Assembly: GCF_964340395.1 (NCBI RefSeq)
Contig: NC_135563.1
Coordinates: forward strand, 22,180,651 to 22,244,650
Direction of reading: 5' to 3'
Origin: Glandiceps talaboti
Taxonomy: Eukaryota > Hemichordata > Enteropneusta > Spengelidae
Length of the DNA stretch: 64,000 bases
The position numbers were made by a program, and so were the translations under genes. The notes beneath the pieces were generated by a model. That model was not told where the DNA came from, did no database searches, and saw only the letters and a list, made by a program, of their open reading frames with translations. Below, in pieces: positions 11,051 through 21,274 of the stretch. Each line of letters opens with the position of its first letter. Within the stretch, counting starts at the first letter, position 1.

Positions 11051-14000
11051 AGTTCTAAAGCATTGAAAATGTTGTCATTCCACTTATTTTATAGAGTGGC
11101 GGCTGTCATTCCAGTGGTTCTACAGTGCAGAATGTGTCATTCAACTAACTGATTGTAGAAAAGGGTGTCATTCCACTGTTTACCACCTAGAAATGCTGTC
11201 ATTCCAGTTCTAAAGCATTGAAAATGCTGTCATTCCACTTTTTTTATAGAGTGGCGGCTGTCATTCCACTCGTTTTACAGTGCAGAGTGTGTCATTCAAC
11301 TAACTGATTTTAGAAAAGGGTGTCATTCCACTGTTTACCACCTAGAATTGCTGTCATTCCAGTTCCAAAGCATTGAAATTGCTGTCATTCCACTTATTTT
11401 ATAGAGTGGCGGCTGTCATTCCAATGGTTCTATAGTGTAGAGGGTGTCATTCAAGTAACTGAATGTAGAAAAGGGTGTCATTCCACTGTTTACCACCTAG
11501 AAATGCTGTCATTCCAGTTCCAAATCATTAAAAATGCTGTCATTCCATTTATTTTATAGAGTGGCGGCTGTCATTCCAGTGTTTCTACAGTGTAGAGGGT
11601 GTCATTCAACTAACTGAATGTAGAAAAGGGTGTCATTCCACTGTTTACCACCTAGAAATGCTGTCATTCCAGTTCTAAAGCATTGAAAATGCTGTCATTC
11701 CACTTATTTTATAGAGTGGCGGCTGTCATTCCAGTGGTTCTACAGTGCAGAGTGTGTCATTCAACTAACTGATTGTAGAAAAGGGTGTCATTCCACTGTT
11801 TACCACCTAGAAATGCTGTCATTCCAGTTCCAAAGCATTAAAAATGCTGTCATTCCACTTATTTTATAGAGTGGCGGCTGTCATTCCAGTGGTTCTATAG
11901 TGTAGAGGGTGTTATTCAAGTAACTGAATGTAGAAAAGGGTGTCATTCCACTGTTTACCACCTAGAAATGCTGTCATTCCAGTTCCAAAGCATTAAAAAT
12001 GCTGTCATTCCACTTATTTTATAGAGTGGCGGCTGTCATTCCAGTGGTTTTACAGTGCAGAGGGTGTCATTCAACTAACTGATTGTAGAAAAGGGTGTCA
12101 TTCCACTGTTTACCACCTAGAAATGCTGTCATTCCAGTTCCAAAGCATTAAAAATGCTGTCATTCCACTTATTTTATAGAGTGGCGGCTGTCATTCCACT
12201 GGTTTTACAGTGCAGAGAGTGTCATTCAACTAACTGATTGTAGAAAAGGGTGTCATTCCACTGTTTACCACCTAGAAATGCTGTCAGTCCAGTTCCAAAG
12301 CATTAAAAATGCTGTCATTCCACTTATTTTATAGAGTGGCGGCTGTCATTCCAATGGTTCTATAGTATAGAGGGTGTCATTCAACTAACTGAATGTAGAA
12401 AAGGGTGTCATTCCACTGTTTACCACCTAGAAATGCTGTCCTTCTGGTTCCAAAGCATTAAAAATGCTGTCATTCCACTTATTTTATAGAGTGGCGGCTA
12501 TCATTCCAGTGGTTTTACAGTGCAGAGGGTGTCATTCAACTAACTGATTGTAGAAAAGGGTGTCATTCCACTGTTTACCACCTAGAAATGCTGTCCTTCT
12601 GGTTCCAAAGCATTAAAAATGCTGTCATTCCACTTATTTTATAGAGTGGCGGCTATCATTCCAGTGGTTTTACAGTGCAGAGGGTGTCATTCAACTAACT
12701 GATTGTAGAAAAGGGTGTCATTCCACTGTTTACCACCTAGAAATGCTGTCATTCCAGTTCCAAAGCATTAAAAATGCTGTCATTCCACTTATTTTATAGA
12801 GTGGCGGCTGTCATTCCACTGGTTTTACAGTGCAGAGGGTGTCATTCAACTAACTGATTGTAGAAAAGGGTGTCATTCCACTGTTTACCACCTAGAAATG
12901 CTGTCAGTCCAGTTCCAAAGCATTAAAAATGCTGTCATTCCACTTATTTTATAGAGTGGCGGCTGTCATTCCAATGGTTCTATAGTGTAGAGGGTGTCAT
13001 TCAACTAACTGAATGTAGAAAAGGGTGTCATTCCACTGTTTACCACCTAGAAATGCTGTCCTTCTGGTTCCAAAGCATTAAAAATGCTGTCATTCCACTT
13101 ATTTTATAGAGTGGCGGCTGTCATTCCAGTGGTTTTACAGTGCAGAGGGTGTCATTCAACTAACTGATTGTAGAAAAGGGTGTCATTCCACTGTTTACCA
13201 CCTAGAAATGCTGTCATTCCAGTTCCAAAGCATTAAAAATGCTGTCATTCCACTTATTTTATAGAGTGGCGGCTGTCATTCCAGTGGTTCTATAGTGTAG
13301 AGGGTGTTATTCAAGTAACTGAATGTAGAAAAGGGTGTCATTCCACTGTTTACCACCTAGAAATGCTGTCATTCCAGTTCCAAAGCATTAAAATGCTGTC
13401 ATTCCACTTATTTTATAGAGTGGCGGCTGTCATTCCAGTGGTTCTATAGTGTAGAGGGTGTTATTCAAGTAACTGAATGTAGAAAAGGGTGTCATTCCAC
13501 TGTTTACCACCTAGAAATGCTGTCATTCCAGTTCCAAAGCATTAAAAATGCTGTCATTCCACTTATTTTATAGAGTGGCGGCTGTCATTCCACTGGTTTT
13601 ACAGTGCAGAGGGTGTCATTCAACTAACTGAATGTAGAAAAGGGTGTCATTCCACTGTTTACCACCTAGAAATGCTGTCCTTCCGGTTCCAAAGCATTAA
13701 AAATGCTGTCATTCCACTTATTTTATAGAGTGGCGGCTGTCATTCCAGTGGTTTTACAGTGCAGAGAGTGTCATTCAACTAACTGATTGTAGAAAAGGGT
13801 GTCATTCCACTGTTTACCACCTAGAAATGCTGTCAGTCCAGTTCCAAAGCATTAAAAATGCTGTCATTCCACTTATTTTATAGAGTGGCGGCTGTCATTC
13901 CAATGGTTCTATAGTGTAGAGGGTGTCATTCAACTAACTGAATGTAGAAAAGGGTGTCATTCCACTGTTTACCACCTAGAAATGCTGTCCTTCCGGTTCC

Positions 14001-15374
14001 AAAGCATTAAAAATGCTGTCATTCCACTTATTTTATAGAGTGGCGGCTGTCATTCCAGTGGTTTTACAGTGCAGAGGGTGTCATTCAACTAACTGAATGT
14101 AGAAAAGGGTGTCATTCCACTGTTTACCACCTAGAAATGCTGTCATTCCAGTTCCAAAGCATTAAAAATGCTGTCATTCCACTTATTTTATAGAGTGGCG
14201 GCTGTCATTCCACTGGTTTTACAGTGCAGAGGGTGTCATTCAACTAACTGAATGTAGAAAAGGGTGTCATTCCACTGTTTACCACCTAGAAATGCTGTCC
14301 TTCCGGTTCCAAAGCATTAAAAATGCTGTCATTCCACTTATTTTATAGAGTGGCGGCTGTCATTCCAGTGGTTTTACAGTGCAGAGGGTGTCATTCAACT
14401 AACTGATTGTAGAAAAGGGTGTCATTCCACTGTTTACCACCTAGAAATGCTGTCATTCCAGTTCCAAAGCATTAAAAATGCTGTCATTCCACTTATTTTA
14501 TAGAGTGGCGGCTGTCATTCCACTGGTTTTACAGTGCAGAGAGTGTCATTCAACTAACTGATTGTAGAAAAGGGTGTCATTCCACTGTTTACCACCTAGA
14601 AATGCTGTCAGTCCAGTTCCAAAGCATTAAAAATGCTGTCATTCCACTTATTTTATAGAGTGGCGGCTGTCATTCCAATGGTTCTATAGTGTAGAGGGTG
14701 TCATTCAACTAACTGAATGTAGAAAAGGGTGTCATTCCACTGTTTACCACCTAGAAATGCTGTCATTCCAGTTCTAAAGCATTAAAAATGCTGTCATTCC
14801 ACTTATTTTATAGAGTGGCGGCTGTCATTCCACTGGTTTTACAGTGCAGAGGGTGTCATTCAACTAACTGAATGTAGAAAAGGGTGTCATTCCACTGTTT
14901 ACCACCTAGAAATGCTGTCCTTCCGGTTCCAAAGCATTAAAAATGCTGTCATTCCACTTATTTTATAGAGTGGCGGCTGTCATTCCAGTGGTTTTACAGT
15001 GCAGAGGGTGTCATTCAACTAACTGATTGTAGAAAAGGGTGTCATTCCACTGTTTACCACCTAGAAATGCTGTCATTCCAGTTCCAAAGCATTAAAAATG
15101 CTGTCATTCCACTTATTTTATAGAGTGGCGGCTGTCATTCCAGTGGTTCTATAGTGTAGAGGGTGTTATTCAAGTAACTGAATGTAGAAAAGGGTGTCAT
15201 TCCACTGTTTACCACCTAGAAATGCTGTCATTCCAGTTCCAAAGCATTAAAAATGCTGTCATTCCACTTATTTTATAGAGTGGCGGCTGTCATTCCACTG
15301 GTTTTACAGTGCAGAGGGTGTCATTCAACTAACTGAATGTAGAAAAGGGTGTCATTCCACTGTTTACCACCTAG
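11051..15374. repeat. Right arm: inverted 155-bp tandem array, 28 units
   Basis: GTTTACCACCTAG recurs 28 times from 11178 to 15362. The spacing is 155 bp except for one 1-bp deletion near 13390. The orientation is opposite to the left arm. Variant units (CTGTCAGTCC, CTGTCCTTCTGG or CTGTCCTTCCGG, GTGTTATTCAAG) recur at multi-unit intervals, for example 620 bp (four units) between the first two CTGTCAGTCC copies. This indicates block duplication by unequal exchange. Confidence 0.95.
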
Positions 15375-15429
15375 AAATGTTGTCATTCGTTTTCCGTCAT
15401 TGAGGTTGTCATTCGTTTTAGGGTCACCC

Positions 15430-15438
15430 TTCCCCACA
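15430..15438. repeat. Target-site duplication, right copy (TTCCCCACA)
   Basis: It is identical to 9827-9835 and immediately precedes the point where receptor coding resumes. Confidence 0.92.
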
Positions 15439-16447
15439 TAATTTGAGTATTGTGGACAATATAACATTACAGTGTGAATCAACAGGCTTACTGTGGTTGA
15501 ATATCTCCGATTACTATATTGATGAAGGCGTGCTCGTATACAGATTTAAGAGTTTCGAATTTAAGACAACACGTTTCCATGTCTTGGAGGATGGTCTGTC
15601 AGTTTTGATTTGTGCCCCCGAATTAAGTCTTTCTTCCTACAACCACGTTGAGTCTGATCAATGGCTCATCTGGTTAAACATTGTTTGTTCGGCGTTGTCA
15701 GCAATTTCTCTCGTCATACATATCATTGTTTATCGCCTTAACAAAACACTCCACAGTTTCCCTGCGAGAATAATATTAAATTTAGTAATATCGAAGTTGT
15801 TCGCTCATATTTTGTTTCTATCTGGAATGGGACTGAATGAGGTTCAGGAGCTTTGCTTTCCATTGGCTGCAGTGATGCATTATACTTGGTTGACTAGTTT
15901 CTTCTGGATGGCTCTTGTAATGTTTGACATGTGTCGCACCTTTCTGTCTATCGAACATGGCTCTGTAATAGTGTACCAAGGCAAGAAGATCTATATTCCG
16001 TATGTTATCTGTGGTTGGATTCTACCAGCTATACTGGTAGCTATACTAGTTACGCTAGATCTTTGTAAGTGCACTAGTCTCTCAATTGATTATGGGGCTG
16101 ACAACATATGTTGGATTCGTAACCCAGTGGCATTATTGTCATTCTTCATTGCCCCTATCGCCGTAATTCTTTTGTTTAATGTAATCTGTGGTATTCTTGT
16201 TTTCAAATCAGTCAGAAATTCATCTGTCAAAGGTACCCCCGGTAGCCTTCATGGATGGAAGAAACAACTAAAACTCTGCGTTAAGTTGTCAATCGTTATT
16301 GGGTTTTCTTGGTCGTTTGCTTTGGTAGAAAGTTTCATTGATAACGCAGTATTCAGCGCTTTTGTTGTTATTTTTAATTCCCTACAAGGGACTTTCATCT
16401 TCTTGGCGTTCATGTTCGATTTCCAACGGATCTCAGTGTGTTGTTAG
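15439..16447 (+). CDS. Receptor exon 2, 3' part (seven-transmembrane domain)
   Basis: Coding resumes in the frame left at 9835. After an ectodomain stretch of about 70 residues come seven hydrophobic segments, starting near WLIWLNIVCSALSAISLVIH and ending near VVIFNSLQGTFIFLAFMF. A Cys in the first extracellular loop (ELCFPL) and one in the second (NICWI) could form the conserved disulfide. The frame closes at TAG 16445-16447, right after TM7, leaving almost no cytoplasmic tail. A (GA)n tract starts a few bases later. Without the upstream part there is no ATG near its beginning. Confidence 0.8.
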
Positions 16448-16450
16448 GAT

Positions 16451-16600
<150 letters not shown>

Positions 16601-17854
16601 ATGGGTGGGGTGGAGGTGGAGGTGGGGGCACTAGACATAGACACCAATTCAGTAAATGTCACCCTTCTATTATACAAATAAATGACGTTTGACTACCGGT
16701 GCACTCGAAACGATATCCGCTATATTAATGTAGAATGCAGGGTCACCTTTTAGCACAACGGACTAGGGGGACGGTCACATTTTATGTCTGGGCTTGATCC
16801 CCCTTCCTGCAATTACTAAAGGCTCCCTTAACATAGAATACCCCTTGGAAATAAAAGACTTAACCTTTTACAGTTAGTTAAATTTATTCCTGAAAAGTGC
16901 AACCATTCTCAGTTGAAACCAAGAAATAATCAGGGTCACCATAGAATTCTTTTTAAAATATAGATCAAAATAATATCAAAAGTAAGCCATTTTATGACTA
17001 ACAGAAGTGAACCAACAATGTGATGCGATATTTTTCTTGTTAACTCACTAAGTATATATAACAATTTGCATCATACGCAATACACATAAATCTACCACTA
17101 CAGTAAGAAAAAAGACTGCGTTTGTATTGCTATTTTTGTTGTTTATTTATAGATATACACACTACTAGTCTATTGTGTCATCTTGTCCATGATTTGAGGA
17201 GGCAACATTTATGTCCTGGACTTTGAATTCCATTTACATTGTTGAAGCTACTTATAATAAATACTTTGCCCCTCACTCTGTCTTTCTGCCATCACTTGTA
17301 TTTAGGATTTGCTTGGTTTTGAAATACAAAGGCGACGGGTGCCATTATCGAAAGCAAATTATATTATCCCAGTATTTGTACGTCCAAATATTTCTTAGAC
17401 TAGTAAGCTTTATGATATTTGTAACGCATGACTGTCATATTCTGAATTATCCAATGTGCTTTGTGACGAAATGTAACATGTTTTATTGCTATGTTTTTCA
17501 CAAAGGTCAATCGTATTAGAAGGTCGATCCTGGCTGTATTCCATGGAAACGTTTACCTACGTGCCATGGTTTTGTGTAATTAGAGAAAATATAATTTCTG
17601 TGTTATGTTGAGGTTGTACTGTACAATCCGTTGATTTTTGTTTGTCATTTGACATTCGAGGTCAATATAGATCTAAATATATATATATATATTCTCAATA
17701 GCATACATTGTACTACTCTTTGTAGCAGAACGTTGTCATGTAGCGACTTTTATTCAGATCAAAATTGTCATTGTTTTATCGTGTTTTCTGCTTTGAAATT
17801 GCGACTGTGAAAAACATTGCTTTGTCCGTCGTGTCAAGGTAGACAAGGTAGTCT
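16601..17854. other. Intergenic, no gene recognised
   Basis: No exon with family resemblance. A possible tRNA-like SINE head lies near 16741-16815. A stretch near 16935-17000 is similar to 27195-27290 (shared GGGTCACC and AAAAT-ATAT-AAAA-TAAG strings), which suggests an old dispersed repeat. Confidence 0.45.
16741..16815 (+). repeat. Possible tRNA-derived SINE head
   Basis: TAGCACAACGG fits the RNA polymerase III A-box pattern TRGYNNARNGG. GGCTTGATCCC about 40 bp downstream is a degenerate B-box. A cloverleaf is not convincing, so I do not call a tRNA gene. Confidence 0.25.
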
Positions 17855-18375
17855 GTGCGTATGTATGTATGTATGTATGTATGTATGTATGTATGTATGT
17901 GTGTGTGTATGTGTATGTATGTATGTATGTATGTGTGTGTGCGTGCGTGCGTGCGTGCGTGTGTGTGTGTGTATGTATGTATGTATGTATGTATGTATGC
18001 ATGCATGCATGCATGCATGCATGTATGTATGTATGTATGTATGTATGTATGTATTGTATGTGTGTGTGTGTATGTATGTATGTATGTATGTATGTATGTA
18101 TTGTATGCATGTATGTATGTATGTATGTATGTATGTATTGTATGTATTGTATGTGTGTGTATGTGTGTGTATGTATGTATGTATGTATGTATGTATGTAT
18201 GTATGTATTGTATGTGTGTGTATGTGTGTGTATGTTTGTATGTATGTATGTATGTATGTATGTATGTATGTATGTATGTATGTATGTATGTATGTATGTA
18301 TGTATGTGTGTGTATGTACGTATGTATGTATGTATGTATGTATGTTTGTTTGTTTGTTTGTTTGTTTGTTTGTTT
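17855..18375. repeat. (GTAT)n/(GT)n/(GCAT)n/(TTTG)n compound microsatellite
   Basis: About 520 bp, mostly TATG units with blocks of GTGT, GCGT, GCAT and TTTG. The long Cys-Met-Tyr-Val and Thr-Tyr-Ile-His frames it creates are not genes. Confidence 0.98.
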
Positions 18376-18464
18376 AGAAATAAACATCTCTACTTGACAG
18401 TGCATACTTTGAAGACGTCGACTTGACTTTGGTAATTCATTAAAACAACACTTTGGCTTACTTA

Positions 18465-18580
18465 GCACTAGTCCTGCTTGCATACGGAGGAATTCGGGAC
18501 TCGATTCTGACAATTGTCTTAGAGTCAAGTCAGTAATACAGACTCGTGCACCGTCATGGAAGCAGGACTAACTTAGCACC
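18465..18580. repeat. Short inverted repeat (~20-bp arms)
   Basis: TAGTCCTGCTTGCAT near 18470 is mirrored near 18560 by the complement of TAGTCCTGCTTCCAT. It could form a hairpin with a loop of about 75 bp. Confidence 0.5.
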
Positions 18581-18585
18581 CATTT

Positions 18586-19784
18586 GTCGTGCGGATTCAA
18601 AACACCTGAAGTCTGGATGACCAGACTGGTTTTTTTGTGAGTTGTAGCATCGAAGTATACGTCCATGGTCGTAGCGATACTATATAGGAACTAGACTCAT
18701 GTCTTCACGTCTGAATCCGTGAATTTGTAATGACGTCACAGTAGTGTATCATCAGTGCCGTAAAGAGGTCTATTGTTTTTGCTTTGCGACGATGTAATAA
18801 TATGGGTATAGACGTATAAACGTTTCCTATAGAGTGTACAAATTAGGAATTCTGATACCAAAATGTCCACCGTTCGGCAAAGTTTGATTCTGATGTGTGA
18901 GATTAAAGTCATTGTGAAGCTCCATGTAAACAGGTGGTTATTTAGCTAAAACAGGTAGATTTTAACTTGCATATATAAATATAATGTTTTGCTTAATTAA
19001 ATTACAGTAGTGGGTTTTCAAATCTTTGTGACGTCATGTATATGTGGAGTTTGTCTTGTTCCTTGTTTATTTACAAACCTTTGCAGCCACTAATTAATAC
19101 AAATGTTGTAATGAGATTGGCTGGAATCAAGTAAATCATACTGTTACTGTAAGTTCATTATCAGATCACTAGAATTGTGTTAACAGTCTTGTGGAACTGT
19201 CAAATTTTATTAGGTCAGTGCTATGATTGCAGTGATTCTTTAAACCTTTATCGTGTCAAGATTAGCTGAGTTGTGACAGTGGGTAACTGATACTCGTTCA
19301 GTATTCGTTTAGCTGACAGCAGCAATATGTAGGTAGGGATATCGATTGAATGGACTATGTACTTGGATGTGCTATCAGCATGCATAGTAGACATTTTTTA
19401 ACCTTTAGACGTATTTAATTCATATTGACGGAACATTAACTTTTCACTCTATTTGTGTACATATATATTATATATATTGAGTGTTATATTGTCAATAAAT
19501 TACAACGGGTTTAATGCATCTCAGAATAGAAAAAAAACTATATCACAATATTTTTAGTATTAATTTAAAACATATGCGAAACTTTTTAAAGATAAAAGAA
19601 CATACTGATGTTTAGCACTTTGATTCCACAGCAACGGTACTTATAGTTTGGTGATCATGACAGTATTGATAAGAATTAAATATAATGTCATTTTTCTGGA
19701 ATATTCCAAATCCTATTCATTTTCGAGGTGCATTTTCCCTTGTTGCAAAAAGCTATGAATTCGATTTCAATGTGTCTATTAATC
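18586..19784. other. Intergenic, no gene recognised
   Basis: AT-rich with many stops in all frames. A short dispersed-repeat piece (near 18756-18800) resembles part of 30990-31090. Confidence 0.45.
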
Positions 19785-19830
<46 letters not shown>

Positions 19831-19872
19831 GTACACATATGTATAATGTACATCATACATACATACATACAT

Positions 19873-19919
<47 letters not shown>

Positions 19920-19978
19920 TACATACATACATACATACATACATACATACATACAAACACACACACAGACAGGCAGGC

Positions 19979-20055
<77 letters not shown>
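19785..20055. repeat. (AG)n-(ACAT)n-(AC)n-(CAGA)n compound microsatellite
   Basis: Successive blocks of AG, CATA, AC, CATA and CAGA units over about 270 bp. Confidence 0.98.
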
Positions 20056-21107
20056 GTGAAAGAAACAGAAAGATGAATGGACAGACAAGACCTAACAAAC
20101 TTAGACTTTCAGCTCAGAGGCAAAGAGACCGATACAAAGACAGGTACATAGAAAATGAAGATCTGTTTTTAAACCACTCCTTTACGTACAGCATCAAGAT
20201 TTTTACACCGTAAAGTTTAGAAGGATTGGCAATTTTTGATTTACTGAGTAACAAACACGAACGACCAACTGAATTATACAACGAACATATATTCTATTAC
20301 CTCACACAATGTATGTCTTCAATTTCACGTTCTCTCTACACGCTTGTGGATCATTCTTATTGGGCTAGCTAAGGGGGCTTGCTACAAGAACGCACTGGAA
20401 TAAGTTGTGAACTTATGTAGTAAAGTGGTGGGTAACTATCAGGCTGATCTCACTTCAGTTACTTGTAACTATATTTATCATATATAAATATCAAGATGAA
20501 AGGAAGCCGCGGGGATAGTAACAACAAACTTCATATTCTACTTCGATTTTTTGAATATTATGGCATTAGCATGACTCAGAAAATGACTATACCCCTTACG
20601 GAAAATGTTTTAATAAGAAAAAATATGACTATTTTACTGTTGTCAAGAAATGATAACACAAATATAATTATCTACACTTTTACTGAGAGGTCATTAACCT
20701 TATCGATGTTATTTCAGCAAACAACAGAACGAGAGATTCATTTCTAAGCAGATATAAACATTACTTAGAAATCAATCAATCGGACTAACGCTTCACTATC
20801 ATAGTCTCTTGACTGTAGACTCAGTTGGTCTCTTGGGTTTATGTTGATGATGAAGTATTGTTTGGTGCAAACCTTGACTGGGTAGTAAATGCCATTTTAT
20901 GCCTGCAGTTAAAGCTGACAGGTTGACATAATAGGATGACAGGTAGGATAATGATTGATCACTTTCATTTTGATGTAATCTTAAGTCTTACAAATATTTC
21001 ATAAAGTACTTATTGAGTCAAATGAAACTTTGCAATAGCTTCTTAAAAAAAGATGTCTGTGTGAGTGGAAACACAAAACGTTTCATATTAGCTTCAGTAC
21101 CATCAGT
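20056..21107. other. 3' flank of the SLC49A3-like gene
   Basis: No exon recognised. The part nearest 21107 is probably the 3' untranslated region of the minus-strand transporter. I did not find a clear polyadenylation signal close to the stop. Confidence 0.4.
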
Positions 21108-21274
21108 TCAAGCATTCACAAAATGATCTTCCAGCCCATTAACATTAATTGATGATTCAATCGCTGCGATATGGTGAGACTTCTCTGCATCCATTCTCCT
21201 GTACTTGGCTTTAAAGCATAGGATGAAGGCGATGCTTTGGAAACAGGATAGTCCAGCATACACCATCAGTGCCA
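21108..21274 (-). CDS. SLC49A3-like exon 9 (residues 456-510, stop)
   Basis: It encodes the last helix, KAKYRRMDAEK and a short cytoplasmic tail ending in TGA at 21108-21110. The acceptor is GTATGTTTCAG. Confidence 0.92.

Larger units (their letters stand above)
9836..15429. mobile_element. Foldback transposon, 5,594 bp, non-autonomous
   Basis: The element begins GGGTGACCCTAAAACGAATG and ends with its reverse complement. The outer ~60 bp of the two ends differ at about one base. The left arm (9836-11050) and right arm (11051-15429) are inverted arrays of a 155-bp unit, with no unique spacer between them. A perfect 9-bp duplication flanks it. Long terminal inverted repeats made of tandem subrepeats are the hallmark of foldback elements (Drosophila FB, sea-urchin TU), and 9-bp duplications are typical of FB and Mutator-like elements. 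No transposase or other plausible ORF is present, so movement would need enzyme in trans. It interrupts the receptor exon. Confidence 0.9.
8045..16447 (+). pseudogene. Somatomedin-B / methuselah-like 7TM receptor, split by a transposon
   Basis: The gene model has exon 1 at 8045-8483 and exon 2 at 9097-9835 plus 15439-16447. With the inserted element and one target duplicate set aside, coding length is 2,187 nt, or 728 residues, in one frame. Visible parts are: a hydrophobic signal segment (about 6-21); a cysteine-rich somatomedin-B-like domain (about 46-89, with WSCNC and GDCC); two NI(Y/H)CA-x-CNG motifs in the extracellular region; an Asn-rich stalk; and seven hydrophobic segments (about 468-728) ending NSLQGTFIFLAF, typical of secretin/adhesion-class receptors. 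No GPS cleavage motif is evident, which favours a methuselah-like rather than classical adhesion receptor. Ligand and signalling are unknown. As assembled, translation into the element stops at 9942-9944, giving about 428 residues without the membrane domain. Confidence 0.8.

Noticed and set aside
9891-15374. Array of short constant motifs with variable spacers resembling a CRISPR array
   Set aside because: The constant part is only about 9-11 bp, the five spacers repeat identically in every 155-bp unit, the arms are inverted and the host is an animal. It is a transposon subrepeat.
16741-16815. tRNA gene
   Set aside because: The A-box fits but the B-box is degenerate and I could not form a cloverleaf; at most a SINE head.
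17754-18528. Long His/Tyr/Thr and Cys/Met/Val open frames
   Set aside because: Translations of TATG and GTGT microsatellite in all frames. The same applies at 8541-8767, 19728-20213, 42839-43520, 47307-48302 and 50972-52336.
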